This document shows positions 1 to 11,796 of a stretch of DNA of 63,330 nt, one piece after another. Source of the DNA: Hymenochaete sp. R1 (lineage: Eukaryota; Basidiomycota; Agaricomycetes; Hymenochaetales; Hymenochaetaceae); NCBI GenBank assembly GCA_019400425.1, contig JAFREE010000140.1:1-63330 (forward strand), given 5' to 3'. Made by a program: the position numbers and the translations under genes. Positions within the stretch are counted from its first letter, which is position 1. Each line of letters begins with the position of its first letter. Below the pieces are notes generated by a model. That model saw only the letters and a program-made list of their open reading frames with translations, made no database searches and was not told the origin of the DNA.

Positions 1-1536
1 TTCATCTTGTATTGTATTGTACCACCTTATATTCGAGTCGAAACCATCTACATGCCATGTATGATCACGTAAGCCTTATCGTCGTCTGACAAACGCTGCA
101 AGAGGTACATCTTTTTGGCCTTTCCGCTGATGCTTATATGAACTCCGCCGTCTGCTTTACGCTCAAAATCTGGTGCTTTTACGAGCCGTGCCAAGACAAT
201 GACAGACTAGGAAACAAAGGGATGGCGGATTTTTCAGCGGGGCAAGGTTCCAACAAAAAGAAAACATCCCGACTCGACAAAGAAGACGAAGGACACCAAT
301 GAACGATTGTGTACTGCATCCGAGTAAAGCTAGGGTGCTGCAGCCTGCGTATAAAGGTCCGTATGGTTTGTGCGCACTTACTTGAACTGAGCGATCGGAG
401 GAAGTTCCTGAGACACAGTCTCGGGCATGCCAAAAAGGGACATGGTACGGTAAGAAGAAGCATTCTTGCTGCGAATATGAACTTGAGCTGATACCGTTCG
501 TTCGCCTTCCCGCGACCTCACACTCGGGACTTCGAAGCTCGGATAAGACGACAACTTTTCGCCGCCAGGGGTATAATGGAGCTAGTGATAATGGTACATC
601 AATTCAGGTATCTAAGTCCAACCCTTGACCTCAAAATCGTTCAAAATGACAATATGCAAAGAGCCTCCGAGACTTGATATAAGTCACCGATACCCCTCGG
701 AGCCTTCGACTTCGCCGCTAGGCCCCTGCCAAAACGCCAATCTTATCAAGTTCTCGAACCTTAAGTAGTTCAGACAATGGGCGGAGATAAGGTTCTTTTC
801 CGTGACTAAAGTGATCAAGAAGGCCAAAGAGAACAATCTGCATCGATTCCCGGAGGACAATGAGACTTAGAGATCAGATAAAGAGAAGACAAAGACCTGA
901 GGTAGCTAGTTCCGACGCCGAGGAGGGACGTTGATCTTCGTACGATCTACATAATGGCGACGGTTTCATACCCGGATCTTCCTTCATTTCTGTCTTAGCT
1001 GAAACACGATTGAAATGGTATGGAAAGATGTTGAATTATACCGCAGTATGTGAGGTCGAAATGTACATGATACACTACTTGTATGCCAAAGAATCCGGGA
1101 AAGTAACAGACAGAGTGATCACAGACATGTAAAGGGAGTACGTATAACCATGAAGCCATGAGGGCGTAAGCTTTTCGTCTGCATCGTTATAAAGGCGGAG
1201 TCAGAAACATTCAGAAGAGTTGAGAATAAAGAATGCCAGAAACGAAATGAAGAAGGGGGGTGAATGTCCGGAGTTAGGTGACAAATGATAGGGAAGAGAG
1301 AGGGCGTAAGTCTTTTCTCCCATACGTCAGGGGCAGAGATGTCTTTGGAGAGAAGAGCTCCGACAAGAGGAAGTCATGAAACTAAAGAAAGGGAGGAAAT
1401 TGCGGTGATAAAAATAAAGAATGCAGTGTAAACAAAGAAAGAAGAGATGAGGAAGACCAAAGAGAAGAACAAAAATACAAAATAAGCAATAGAGCACAAA
1501 AGAGACACCAAAGCCGAACGATATTACAGGCCGCCA
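1..1536. other. gene-poor left edge, no supported gene
   Basis: The longest open stretches here are under 100 codons, overlap one another on opposite strands and match no family I know. The segment is A/G-rich on the + strand between about 1200 and 1500. It may be 3' flank of a gene lying left of the window or degenerated intergenic DNA. I see no tRNA, repeat or transposon end. Confidence 0.5.
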
Positions 1537-2100
1537 TCAGCGGTCCTTCACACTTATTGCCGTAAACCAGACGAGCAGATAGTGCGGTACGACCTCGATA
1601 GAAACCCAACTCAATCCAAAAAGTCGTAGAAAACTCGTTGACCTTGCTTTCGGATCGCTTCCGCCGTCGCGGGTGTGTATGGTAGAATATGAGGCGCCGG
1701 AACATCCCGCCTCCCATGTAAGGGGCCAGCCAGGATGAACACTAAAGGCAGCTGTTCGGTGCGTCGGCTCTACCAAGCAGTTAGACAAGGGCATCGATAG
1801 ATTGTGGAATAAGCTAATCGTACCATGACAATCGCGGGTGTCCATATGGGCGCCGACCTGCCATCTGACGTCGGCGTCTGGATGCACGCAAAGACTCGTT
1901 TCTAAAATGAAGTCAGCTAAAGGTCTTGCTGATTTCTTTTCTCTAAAAAAGCGACAAACCATGTCCGCTACCCTCTGCATCATCTCTTGTGAACAATCCG
2001 AGGGTCGGTAATGCACGGGATCACGTAACTCTCCCGTATAAGGGATGTAAGTTCCCATGTAACCATGTTTGGTCTGTACTTCGTAGAGTTCGACTTCCAT
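1537..2100 (-). CDS. possible hypothetical protein (187 codons), unrecognised
   Basis: This is an uninterrupted reading frame of 187 codons on the minus strand starting with MEVELYEVQTKHGYMG. Its first 110 residues have mixed, protein-like composition, including FFREKKSARPLADFI and WQVGAHMDTRD, while the C-terminal third looks less natural and may be intron or 3' flank. I recognise no domain. A stop-free run of this length is uncommon but not impossible by chance at this base composition. It could be one exon of a gene whose other exons I cannot place, or a relic. Nothing in the neighbouring 1.5 kb on either side supports a function. Confidence 0.3.
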   Translation of the reverse strand: MEVELYEVQTKHGYMGTYIPYTGELRDPVHYRPSDCSQEMMQRVADMVCRFFREKKSARPLADFILETSLCVHPDADVRWQVGAHMDTRDCHGTISLFHNLSMPLSNCLVEPTHRTAAFSVHPGWPLTWEAGCSGASYSTIHTRDGGSDPKARSTSFLRLFGLSWVSIEVVPHYLLVWFTAISVKDR

Positions 2101-3771
2101 GCCACACTGTCAAAGCCAATTAAATATGGGATGACGCTGCGAAATGTTATTTCAATCTTGGCTCACGTGAAAGCGTTCGACACGATATCCCTGAATAACC
2201 CCAGGTATCCATTTCATCCATTTCCTCAACGTCATATCATATCTGCGGACTTCTACATGAGACCCACACTGCGAAAGGAGATTAAGATGATCAGATATGA
2301 CGCGTTTGAAAGGAGAAAAAATTATCGAGTATCACTTACAGGAAGTTTTTGACTACCGGATGTTGCACCAGGCAAGACTCGCGGCGTCGTACCAGGCGGG
2401 GGCAGCATTCTCGAAGGAAAGTGCGAAACTGGCGTAAGTAGTTGCGACCGCCTTTTTTCCCTTTCCTGGTGGGCGACGAGCGTGGGCGTTGGGGAAGGGG
2501 ACGGGCTGTACATCATCATCGTGCCAGTCTTTGATTGATAAGTGGAAGAGGCACAGGCCAAAGAGTTAGAAGTAATAAGAAGAAGGGGAGAGTGAGACTG
2601 ATAGTGTAGAAGAAGCAATGCGGGGGAAAGCGTGGAGTCCACAGTACGGATGCGCACTCATTATATACACGTTCCGGGATGAGCGTCTCTTTGATTGTCA
2701 TTTCGAGACAGACCGAATCAATAGAGCACCAGTAATGAATTTTGATTCCGCAAGCGTTCGTCATTATTTGCGTTACCGTAAATAGAGTTAGTGTCAAGGC
2801 CTTGCTAGCATTGTCGGCCAGCGCGATGGTGCGCGTGCGGTAAGTGTCCTAGAAGCTGCGTTCGGACAAATAGTACACATAACCAGATTGAGATGGAAGA
2901 AGGCCTGTAGGAGCGTGAGGACAAGACAGCAGGCCCGCTATGATAATAGGAGACGGCCATCTGGCGAGACTGGCGGCAGTGCGGGACAAAAGACGAAGTG
3001 GTAAGCGCGCAATAGAGGTAATGGTGCAGTGGGGAATCGAAGTCGGAGGTGCCTGCATTCCCGAGGCGAGTTCTATTGTCTGATCAAAACCGCGCTAAGC
3101 ACTCTGGCCCCGTTCGTGTGACATGGACTCACCCTTGTATCCGAAGCCCAGGAGGGATAATAGAGAGGCGGAAGCGCATTGCAATTAAGCATCGCTGAAT
3201 TGGCGGTGGCCGTTTCCATAGTACTCCAGTCATCCTACACTTTCTGCCCTTTGACTTGCCTTTTCGGGACCTAGAATTTACCTTCGGTGAGTCAAAGCGA
3301 CTAAACTCTTCCTTCCTTCAGGGATCAAATCAGAGATCACATCGGTCACTGTTGCTGTGCGACAGACACACGAGCGTGCGGAGGCTCAAACTTGAAATAC
3401 AGTCCCGCAGGGGTACGCCTGCACCTGCACAAGAGACGCACTTTGGCCGACGACTGAGTCGAATTGCATCGCTACTCCGCCAGGGTATAATAAGAAAGAA
3501 GAGCGAGCATATGGAATGTCCACTGTCATCCATACATGACTACAGAGTACACGTTTCATCGACAAAAGAAATGTCTGAAGCGTGGGTTGATGATGGTCGG
3601 GAAGTATGGGAAGTCGTTGGAAAGAATCTCTGATCTTAATTGACGAATTAGGAACATCTACTACACGTGACTTGAAGCAGCCTAAAGATCGACGCCACCG
3701 CTCTACTCGGTGAATGACAACTGACGACGATAACGGGCTGAACTTGACGACGGTGACGCTCTCATTACATT
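2101..3771. other. unassigned region upstream of the Arl8-like gene
   Basis: Several overlapping frames of 60-125 codons occur, the longest on the + strand at 3256-3633, but none resembles a known protein and none joins plausibly to a neighbour by GT-AG splicing. The last ~100 nt before 3772 presumably hold the promoter and 5' UTR of the Arl8-like gene; I see no clear TATA box. Confidence 0.4.
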
Positions 3772-5307
3772 ATGGCCTTCCTCACTGGCTTCTTCGAATG
3801 GGTGGTCTCTTGGTTCTGGTCAAAGACTGCGGAAATTTGCATCGTTGGACTCCAGGTATCCCAATATATTTTGGCTTTGCGAGTGTCTGGCTGATAACAC
3901 TGGATCGCGTGCGTTATATCAGGCTTCTGGGAAGACGTCATTCCTAAATATACTCGCCCTTGATCAAGTGCGTAAAACGACTTCGCCTCTGAGTCTACCA
4001 TTATGTAGAGATTTATCGATCTTCGCTCAGTTCGACACCAAGACCGAGACCACCGTTTCTTTCAACCTGCGGAAAGTTCGTAAAGGGAACGTCACAATGA
4101 AGGTGTGGGATGTTGCAGGTATGTCAACTTCTGCGCGTCCTTGTCTAAATCAAACGCTTATGGTGCTTCCTCGAATAACAGGACAGCCGAAGTTTAGGTC
4201 GATGTGGGAGAGGTACTGCAGAGACAATGATGCAATAGTGTCAGTAACCCATGTCTCGCAATCCCGTTTCCCTTTTCCGGTTGGCTCAATTCTTCATATT
4301 TCTCTGAAATCTTTCTCTCCGGAAACTGGAAATGGGCCTTGCGTGATATAATGAATGAAGCTTCGTGGTGGACTCGACGGACGTACGTCGGCACAGCTTT
4401 TACCCTTTCAGCCTTCCATATATTGACACCCGGCTCCGCAGAAGGAGAAGTTTGAATCCGCTCGGTTTGAGTTGCATTCACTGCTTTCAAATCCGCTATT
4501 GGCGGGCATACCATTGCTGGTGGTACGTCTTTCAACTCCTTCCGTCGCATTCAATCCATTCAGCGCACTGCAAATTTGACCTGGCTGCCGCATGCTTGGC
4601 CTTCCAGCTTGGCAACAAATGCGACCTCACCCACCTTGGACCTGCTTCTGTGGACGAACTAATTGATAAACTGTTCGTGTATTTTTTTTCGCTCTTGTTC
4701 AAAGTTCTCTATGTCGTGACTAATTCTTACACTGATTGCAGAGAGTTGGATAAAATCAGGGGTCGAACAGTCTCCGTAAGTTTGTGAGCACTTGGGCTTT
4801 CAGCCTATGTACTAAAAACTGTCATATCATTATTTTACAGTGCTATTCGGTACGTCTTCGACATTTTTTTTTTCATTCACTCGATTTCTGACTTCCGTAC
4901 CAGTGCTCAATGAAGGACCGACATAACCTGTGCGTGTCCCATCGTCATTTTTATTCATGATGACAGTTGGACTAACGGGCACACGCCTCCATTTCCCGAC
5001 TTCATGAATTCATGTGCAATGTCGTTGCATTCGGGTCCAAAAACCGGCTCTCGATGCTTACTATCGCCACGCCGCGACTGCGGGCGCGATGATCCGCCCC
5101 GAAACTAATTCATGTACCTCGTTTTACGTCGTTGGCACATTCTTACCGTTCACCGGTCTTCAACTCCACCTGTCGTCGGCTTGGAATGCTCCTGCTCCAC
5201 GTTTTGTGTCGTACGACTTGGTGTTCACCGCTCGCACTGCCTCGTTTCTCGCCCTGGGCGTTCACAGGGATATCATTATCAAATGGCTCGCGGAGCGCGG
5301 GCATTGA
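3772..5307 (+). CDS. Arl8-like small GTPase of the Arf family
   Basis: Arl8-family GTPase, known in animals and plants for lysosome/vacuole and vesicle positioning. I join 11 exons: 3772-3855, 3923-3967, 4031-4118, 4182-4239, 4361-4382, 4442-4522, 4608-4672, 4742-4775, 4841-4849, 4904-4929 and 5268-5307, giving 183 aa, close to the usual 186. The N-terminus MAFLTGFFEWVVSWFW is an amphipathic helix like that of Arl8 and lacks the Gly2 myristoylation site. Visible G-motifs are the P-loop GLQASGKT, switch II WDVAGQPKFRSMWERY, NKCD (the NKxD guanine motif) and VSCYSC near the G5 loop. Switch I reads ETTVSFNLRK where most relatives have IPTVGFN. The ninth exon is only 9 nt and encodes Cys-Tyr-Ser of the conserved G5 region. 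The last intron, 338 nt, is unusually long for this window. Confidence 0.9.
4841..4849 (+). other. 9-nt micro-exon of the Arl8-like gene
   Basis: Nine bases flanked by an upstream TTTTACAG acceptor and a downstream GTACGT donor. They restore Cys-Tyr-Ser between VS of the preceding exon and CSMKD of the next, matching the conserved VSCYSxSxK stretch of Arl8 proteins. Skipping it would keep frame but delete three residues of the guanine-binding G5 region. Confidence 0.75.
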
Positions 5308-5784
5308 GACATCGAATGGAGACTTGGACCCGTTGGGTCGTGCTATCCAGCATGCCTTCTAAGGCGCTTTTGGTCTTTCTAAATCTATCGCGCTGTCCCC
5401 GTTAAATGATTCCTTGAGGTTACATTTTATTTCTTATGATGCATTTCTAAGGCCTCGATATGTCCGTCGATTTCCACTGTATAGTACTCATATTACTCAT
5501 GATACATGCATTCTCTGTAAATGAATGCTCCAGCTCATCAATAACTACAAATTGTGCGCTGTTAAGTAAATGAATGCCATGTCTAGGGATAGATTCCACC
5601 TGGAATCAAGCAGCGAGACAGCTAGCGAGACCGAGAACCCCGCATTTACTTAATTTGGTAATTCGACGTAGATCGCGACCTGCGACCAACAGCTCAAGCT
5701 TCAGCGTTATTTGCAGCTCTTACACGGCCATGACACTCCACTGCGAAATCTAGGATAGCTCAGGAAAAGTCGTCACAATAATTC
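5308..5784. other. intergenic between Arl8-like and Vps3-like genes
   Basis: This 477-nt spacer sits between the stop of the GTPase gene and the ATG of the next + strand gene. It is A/T-rich just after the stop, consistent with a 3' UTR. I see no coding frame or recognisable regulatory motif. Confidence 0.5.
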
Positions 5785-8700
5785 ATGGCGTTTTCGGCCA
5801 CCGATGTGGTTGACATACCGCCTTTTCAGCTACAGGAGCTTATTCCGTCCGTACTTGATGGTGACGTGCCAGACTCGGGACTCGGTATGTCAATATCTTG
5901 CCCGCATTCTTTGGGCTTTGAATGATAGAAGGTATACAGCATTCGGAAGCTCCTTAAATTCCGTGAAGCCTCAAGTCACTTGTGCTCAAGCTGTCGGTTC
6001 GTGATTTCGGTGACGGATAATGGTAGGGATGGTCTTAACCAGATGCACCAGGGTCCGAAATCTACATAGGAAGCTCTGACGGGGTCTTGTTTCGTTATGC
6101 GCTACAAGCAAATGGGCCCGATGCAGTGAGTGCCGGAAACTTTGCCTGTTTCTTCTACTAACGCTCATTACAGCCTGACTCGTACACGTTGCTATCGCAT
6201 CAAACGGTACCTACAAACAAACGAATAGAAGACATTGTTCTATGTCCGAGCATTTCGCGTGCATTGATTCTAACAGGTGCGTTGGCGTCGTCTATCAAGA
6301 AAAGGGAGTCAGAAGGATTGAGTTACGTCGTTCAGACAATCAGATACATTTCTACACCATCCCAATGCTCGACCCCATCCCTTCGAACGTCATTCGACCG
6401 ATTCGGAATGTCATTTCGTTCACCGTTGATGACCAGTACTTGAAACTTCATCCATCTGGCGACCCTTACAGCCAGATACCTCCCGTGGAATTCTGCGTAA
6501 TAAAGAGAGCAAGCATAGCCATGTATACGTTGAAGGATCGGCTTTTATTGCAAAAGGTACGGAGTTTGGAGTTCTGCGACCTTCTTTACATGTTCAAATC
6601 GAATCCAGGAAATACCAAATGCACCTAATCTCCGTTATGGTCGTCGTGCTGGACATCGACTTTGCGGCGCGGACGCCGAAAACTATTATATGGTTGACCT
6701 TATTGAAATGATTTCGATCCCCTTGTTGCCTTTCAATCAAGGGGGCTCGGACTCACGGAGAAAGCCTATTATACTGGCAGTCAGTGAGGAAGAGTTCTTG
6801 GTCACGAGCGATATGGGTTTCAATTCGATGGGAGTTTTTCTCAACATTCGTGGGGATCCCGTTCGAGGTACTCTTGAATGGCCAGTTTATCCTCTTTCGG
6901 TCTGTGAGTCAAATGTTCATAATTTTAAATGGGATAGAGACATTGAATAAAGTAGGTTTGGACTACCCACATGTCGTTGCGCTTCTTCCGGATCAAAGAA
7001 TACAGATCCACAACATTGAGACTCAAGCTATCGTTCAAGTCATTTCCATCCCCCACAGCTGTGAATGCGATGCATTGTCCTCGTCCCATTCTGGGTACCT
7101 CGTCCCTTCTTTTCAGAGGACTTCGAAACTCGAGCTCTTATCCATATCCCTCACTGACCTCACCCCATCTCCTTTTCCAAAATCCTCAACATCCCGATCT
7201 CCGACCTTTCCTCAATCCAACATCCTCCTTGCATCTTCGAACTCAGTCCAGTCGCTTCTTCCTTCCAACCTCATTTCTCAAGCTGATGCTTTTCTACAAA
7301 TGCACCGCATCAATGACGCTGTCGATCTCGCTGACCAGTGCCAACGCGATGTCATGGGCGGAAGTAATGCTGCAGAAGATGCTTCTGAACTCGCCGAAGA
7401 ACTAAAATATGTGTATCAAAGGATCGGTTTCCAGTGCTTCTCTGAAACACTTTTTGAGGACGCAGGGAGGCATTTATTGTCAGGCGAGACCGACCCTCGG
7501 CTGCTTGTCCGGTACTTCCCAGACCTTCAGGGAAATCTTCTCAACTCCGCGTACACCAATATCTTCAGCGGTCTCGTCGAATATCTTCCCAAAGACATCT
7601 CTGTAGACGACATTGGTAAGTGTCATGTTTATCACGTCCCTTCCCATGCTTCATTTTTCACTTCCATTGTTTCCTTTTACCTTCCATTTCCTCCCGCTCA
7701 CATCTGTTCCCGGTTTCCACGTCCTTGCATCTACTTTCTTTAATGTCGTTGTCGGTAATGACCTCTGAAACATCGCGCTGATGCCAGTCATGGCCGACCT
7801 AGTGAAAAACTACGCGCCTCACATGAAACCGGATGTAGAAAGCGCTCCTCCAACGGCTGAGCTCAGGCGAGTCCTATGCACGACGGCAGAGGATGTGCTC
7901 CAAGCATATCTTCGCAAGTATCGCACGCGGCGATTAGTTGCAAGGTCTGGGTCTGGCGATCGTGCGCCTAATCCTGTAATCAATGCCGTACGAATGTATC
8001 TCTATGAGCAAAGCAAATGGATACTGATGCCTTTCTAGGTTGTGGATACTGTCCTAGCAAAGATCCTTGCCAAAACAGACCAAACGTCTGACCTTTTCTC
8101 CCTCATCGATGATGCGAATGATATCGTCGTAAGTGAGGTTGAGGGCATGTTTGAGAAGAATGGCCAGTATGGTGCTCTGTGCAAGTTATATGGCAAGCGA
8201 GGCGACGAGGATAGGCTACTTGAAGCCTGGGCAAGGTATGCTTACGCCGCTTCATCAAAGTTAGTGATATGAAGAGGCTCATATGTCTTTACTTCTCAAA
8301 TGAAGACTTGTTGAAGGAACTTGGATTGATGAAGATGTCAAAGATCCTTTGACATCCATGGTCAACTTACTGAGCAAGAGCTCAAGTCGGGTTCAGGTTC
8401 AAAAATGGGCTTTGTGGCTCGTGCATAGAGACGCTCAAGCCGGCCTTGAAGTAAATTCGCGTTTTACTCCTGTTCACGCAGTTCTAAAGTACTATTTACC
8501 GTAGCTATTGATTTCGAGGGAATCCAAGCGTTCCTCGGTGTCAGACGAACTTGCTCTTTTGAGTAAAATACGGGACGCCAATAAAATTGCAGCTTTCGAA
8601 TATCTCGAGCACTTAGTTGTTCAGAAGTCTATACGGGTACGCTATAAAGTACAATTACAAGGGGAAATCTGAATGTTCGTTGTTTTCAAGGATCAAAGCC

Positions 8701-9932
8701 TTCACAGCGAGCTCGTAGATGTTTACATTGACCGACTCATCGATTGTTTAGAAGACGAATCAACTTCGAGACTTTGGCGAGCGAAAGGTTCGTTATTTGC
8801 CTTTCGACTTGTTATTTAGGTAACTGAGTACGACTCGCAGCGTCTTCATATGCCTCAAGTCAAAATAACTCGCCCTTCCTTGCATATTTCTCATCCACCA
8901 CACCGGAGTCCCCCAACCGAAATACTCGGATAAAGGCAGCTCTTTTGCTCCAAGGATCGACCCTCTATGATTATTCCCGTGCCCTCACACGACTTCTTCC
9001 GTACGAGAAGATATTTGCGTTCGAAATCGCAATCCTATATGGGAAACTTGGCAGACACGAAGAAGCTATACATTTGCTTGTCAAGAACGTGCACGACAAC
9101 GCTAGTGCAGAAGCGTACTGTACGCTAGGAGGACAACATGTTATCCCACCGAAAGTTGCGTGGTCGATAGGCGAGAGTTGTTCATTGAAAAAATGGGCGG
9201 TACTTGTGACTGGTGGAGCTGCTACTTTGACGTTAGCTCCTTCTGGATCAAGTATGAAGTCCGCAACGGTGGATGAAGGAAGGAGGTCGGAGTTGTTGAA
9301 AATATTGCTCGGGGTGTATATGCATGCAGGGTTCGTCTACCATATCAGAGTCCCTCGCCCGGGTGGACCAGACTGATAATTTTCTCGCAAAACAGCCCTT
9401 CAGCAATGAACTGTACCTCCCGACTTCTGAATTCACAGGCGATCAACCTCGATGAAGAAGACGTACGTAAATGCAGGAGCGTCTTCGTTGAACTGACGGA
9501 CTGAACTGTGTCGCATTCGATTTCTAGGTCATCGATCTTGTCTCGCCCGATTGGCCGCTTCATACATTAAACTCATTCCTCACCCGCTCTTTCCGGCGTA
9601 CGCACCGCACCCAACGAGAATTCCAGATTATCAAGGCTCTGAGCGCCGGACAGAATCTTAAAGTAGTCCATGATTCATTCTTAGCGCTTCGAGAGGCCGG
9701 TGCAGTTGTCGAGGAAAGGGGATCGGACGACGAAGATGAAGTAGAGAAAGTATGGAATGACAAAGACGGTGAAGACCGGGCGACGCTTGGTGACGAGGAT
9801 GCTTTTCCTAAGAGTTTGGATGAAAAGAACGGGTTGAGGTTAAACATTAATGGCGTGGATGAGAGTGAAGCCGTGAAAGAGATTCGAGTAATTCATGCGG
9901 GACAGGAAGCCGGGGAGATGGACCCACGGTAG
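5785..9932 (+). CDS. Vps3/Vps39-TGFBRAP1 family vesicle-tethering subunit (CORVET/HOPS)
   Basis: Subunit of an endosome/vacuole tethering complex that binds Rab5/Rab7-type GTPases; the overall order resembles Vps3/TGFBRAP1 more than Vam6. The N-terminal half is a CNH/beta-propeller (SEIYIGSSDGVLFRYAL, then NQIHFYTIPMLDPIPSNVI, FCVIKRASIAMYTLKDRL, GDPVRGTLEWP). The middle has the Vps39_1-like helical segment (QADAFLQMHRINDAVDLADQ and DPRLLVRYFPDLQG). Near the end comes the Vps39_2-like segment (KLGRHEEAIHLLVKNVHD, then DWPLHTLNSFLTRSFRRT). The gene is cut by more than ten short introns, e.g. after GLG near 5884, after AVG near 5999, after DANGPDA-like sequence near 6126, after VDDIG near 7616 and after MHAG near 9330. 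The C-terminus is acidic. Start is the first ATG giving MAFSATDVVDIPPF. Vam6 remains the alternative assignment. Confidence 0.85.
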
Positions 9933-11796
9933 CTCTACTGAAGATTGTGATTGCCTATGTTGTCTTTTTGCTGTATCAATTAATTGTTTTATACCCTTTG
10001 CTTCGATGTCCATGGTCTGTAGCCTTTTTTTTGGTTTTTCTAAATGTAAGGTCATTCTATTGAGTGGCTTCGCGAAGTGTCCAACAGATCATTCTTGTTA
10101 TCGGTTGGACTCCAAGTCTCTCCTATACTCAGAGTATAGTTATTGCTTCAACTACATGCCATATGTATTCGAATTTTGGGCGCCTTTCTCATAAAGTATT
10201 AATATTTTCATTAACGTAATCCGTGCGCAGTAATTTGTAAGTGTCGATCGACTTCCCCGCATTTCGCAGCTCCGTCTTGACCTTTTATCATGATCTTTGC
10301 TGACTACACATCGTCCGACGAGCCTTGTACATGCCGCCCGAAAGAGAGAAAGACGAAGACCTTTAGATCAAAGTTGGCGAAGTTGTTCTTACTGCCATAT
10401 CTTCCTGAAAGCTAAACACAGATATCTGTTTCTTGTTCCTATCAGTCTTCCCGAGTGTACGTCGGTGTTCTTCAATGACATGTATGACAGATGAGCTGTC
10501 TGAAAACTCCGAAACGTTTGAAAGGGACATCAACTATGTATATGTCTTCGATTCAGCCGAGGATTGGGAAATGGGTTTGGTTCCGGTTTACAAATTGAGG
10601 ATCAGCTATCACTGGAATTTATCGCTGCTCAAGCTTCATCGTTGAGTCATTGACGCATTGAACTGCGGGATCTGTATACGACGCCTATCGAATTTGATGA
10701 TGATCATGCCTTTCTTCAAACTTCTACCAGACGTATGTGGCCCTTTCGACATCATGAAACTTGCAATAGAGAAGAAATGCTAATTTTTCAGATTTAAAAT
10801 GACCATCGTAATGACCGAGCCATTCAATTCTTCGTCCCACGCGTTTCTGTCTGTATCTTCAAGTTCACGCTCACGCCTCGAACGTGTTAGCTTTCGGATA
10901 GCTTCTCCCCATGATTCGCATTGCTTGAGCCCACACTATACTACGTCGAAGTGCAGCGACCTCCCCCGTGTCGCCCGGGGTTCTTGATTCTTAGGTTTCG
11001 AGAAGCCGGTCGAATGGAGGATTAGCTGACATCGTTCACCTCATTTTTTGAGTGTGGGTGCACTCTGTTGACCACTCTTGCACCGGTGAGGAACGTGCGA
11101 CTGGCTCGAAAGGATAAAGCACAGACCTCAGAGAATCTAATGGACGACTACATCACAATGCATTGTTCAGATGTTTAGATATAGCTTGGCATGAACTTGC
11201 GGTTCATCTCGATCTTCAAATACGCTCCAATTTTACTTGATATTTCTCTGGAGTGGGTGTTATTGTATCGATAAGATGCCCGACCCACTCTGATTGCGCA
11301 GAAAAGGACTATAGTATCTTCCGCATTGATTCGTGTAAATTGGGGTCAGAGCGGCCACCAGAAAAGCTGACCTCGAGGCGCAAGGCCAGACTCGGAGTGA
11401 ATTCGAGCTTATCTTGGCGAATGTATCTCCAGTAGATGCACGACTTCTCGTGAGAAAAGACGAATCAAGATCGAGTTTACGACCCGACTTTTCCGGCCCT
11501 ACGCTCGTCATCAGACTCACAAATGACTTCAACATTTTCTCTGAAAGTTGTTTTCTTCCTGTGTTTACTGTTGATTTCGGTGTGCAAAGAAGACAGGAGG
11601 GACCGGGAAGTCCCGGCAGAAGAAAACACGCTGATCGTGCAATCCCGAAAAGGAAGGCAAAGAATCACATGCCGAACGCACCTCCGATGGGCGTCAACTT
11701 TTATAAGAGGCGTGCGTTTTTGAAGTTGAACCCTCCCTCCCTCAACTCAACCTACGTTCCTCTCACTTTATCCATCATCACCTCTCAACGCTATCC
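9933..11796. other. 1.86-kb intergenic region before the perilipin-like gene
   Basis: It contains only frames below about 100 codons plus one frame that runs into the perilipin-like gene in another phase. A 70-codon frame at 10433-10645 with FDSAEDWEMGLVPVYKL is the most protein-like piece, but I could not connect it to anything. The final 100 nt carry the TATA-like element and pyrimidine-rich leader of the next gene. Confidence 0.45.
11699..11708 (+). promoter_or_regulatory. TATA-like element of the perilipin-like gene
   Basis: TTTTATAAGA lies about 90 nt before the ATG at 11797 and is followed by a CCTCCCTCC pyrimidine-rich stretch, the usual arrangement of a strongly expressed basidiomycete promoter. 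Assignment is by position and sequence only. Confidence 0.5.
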
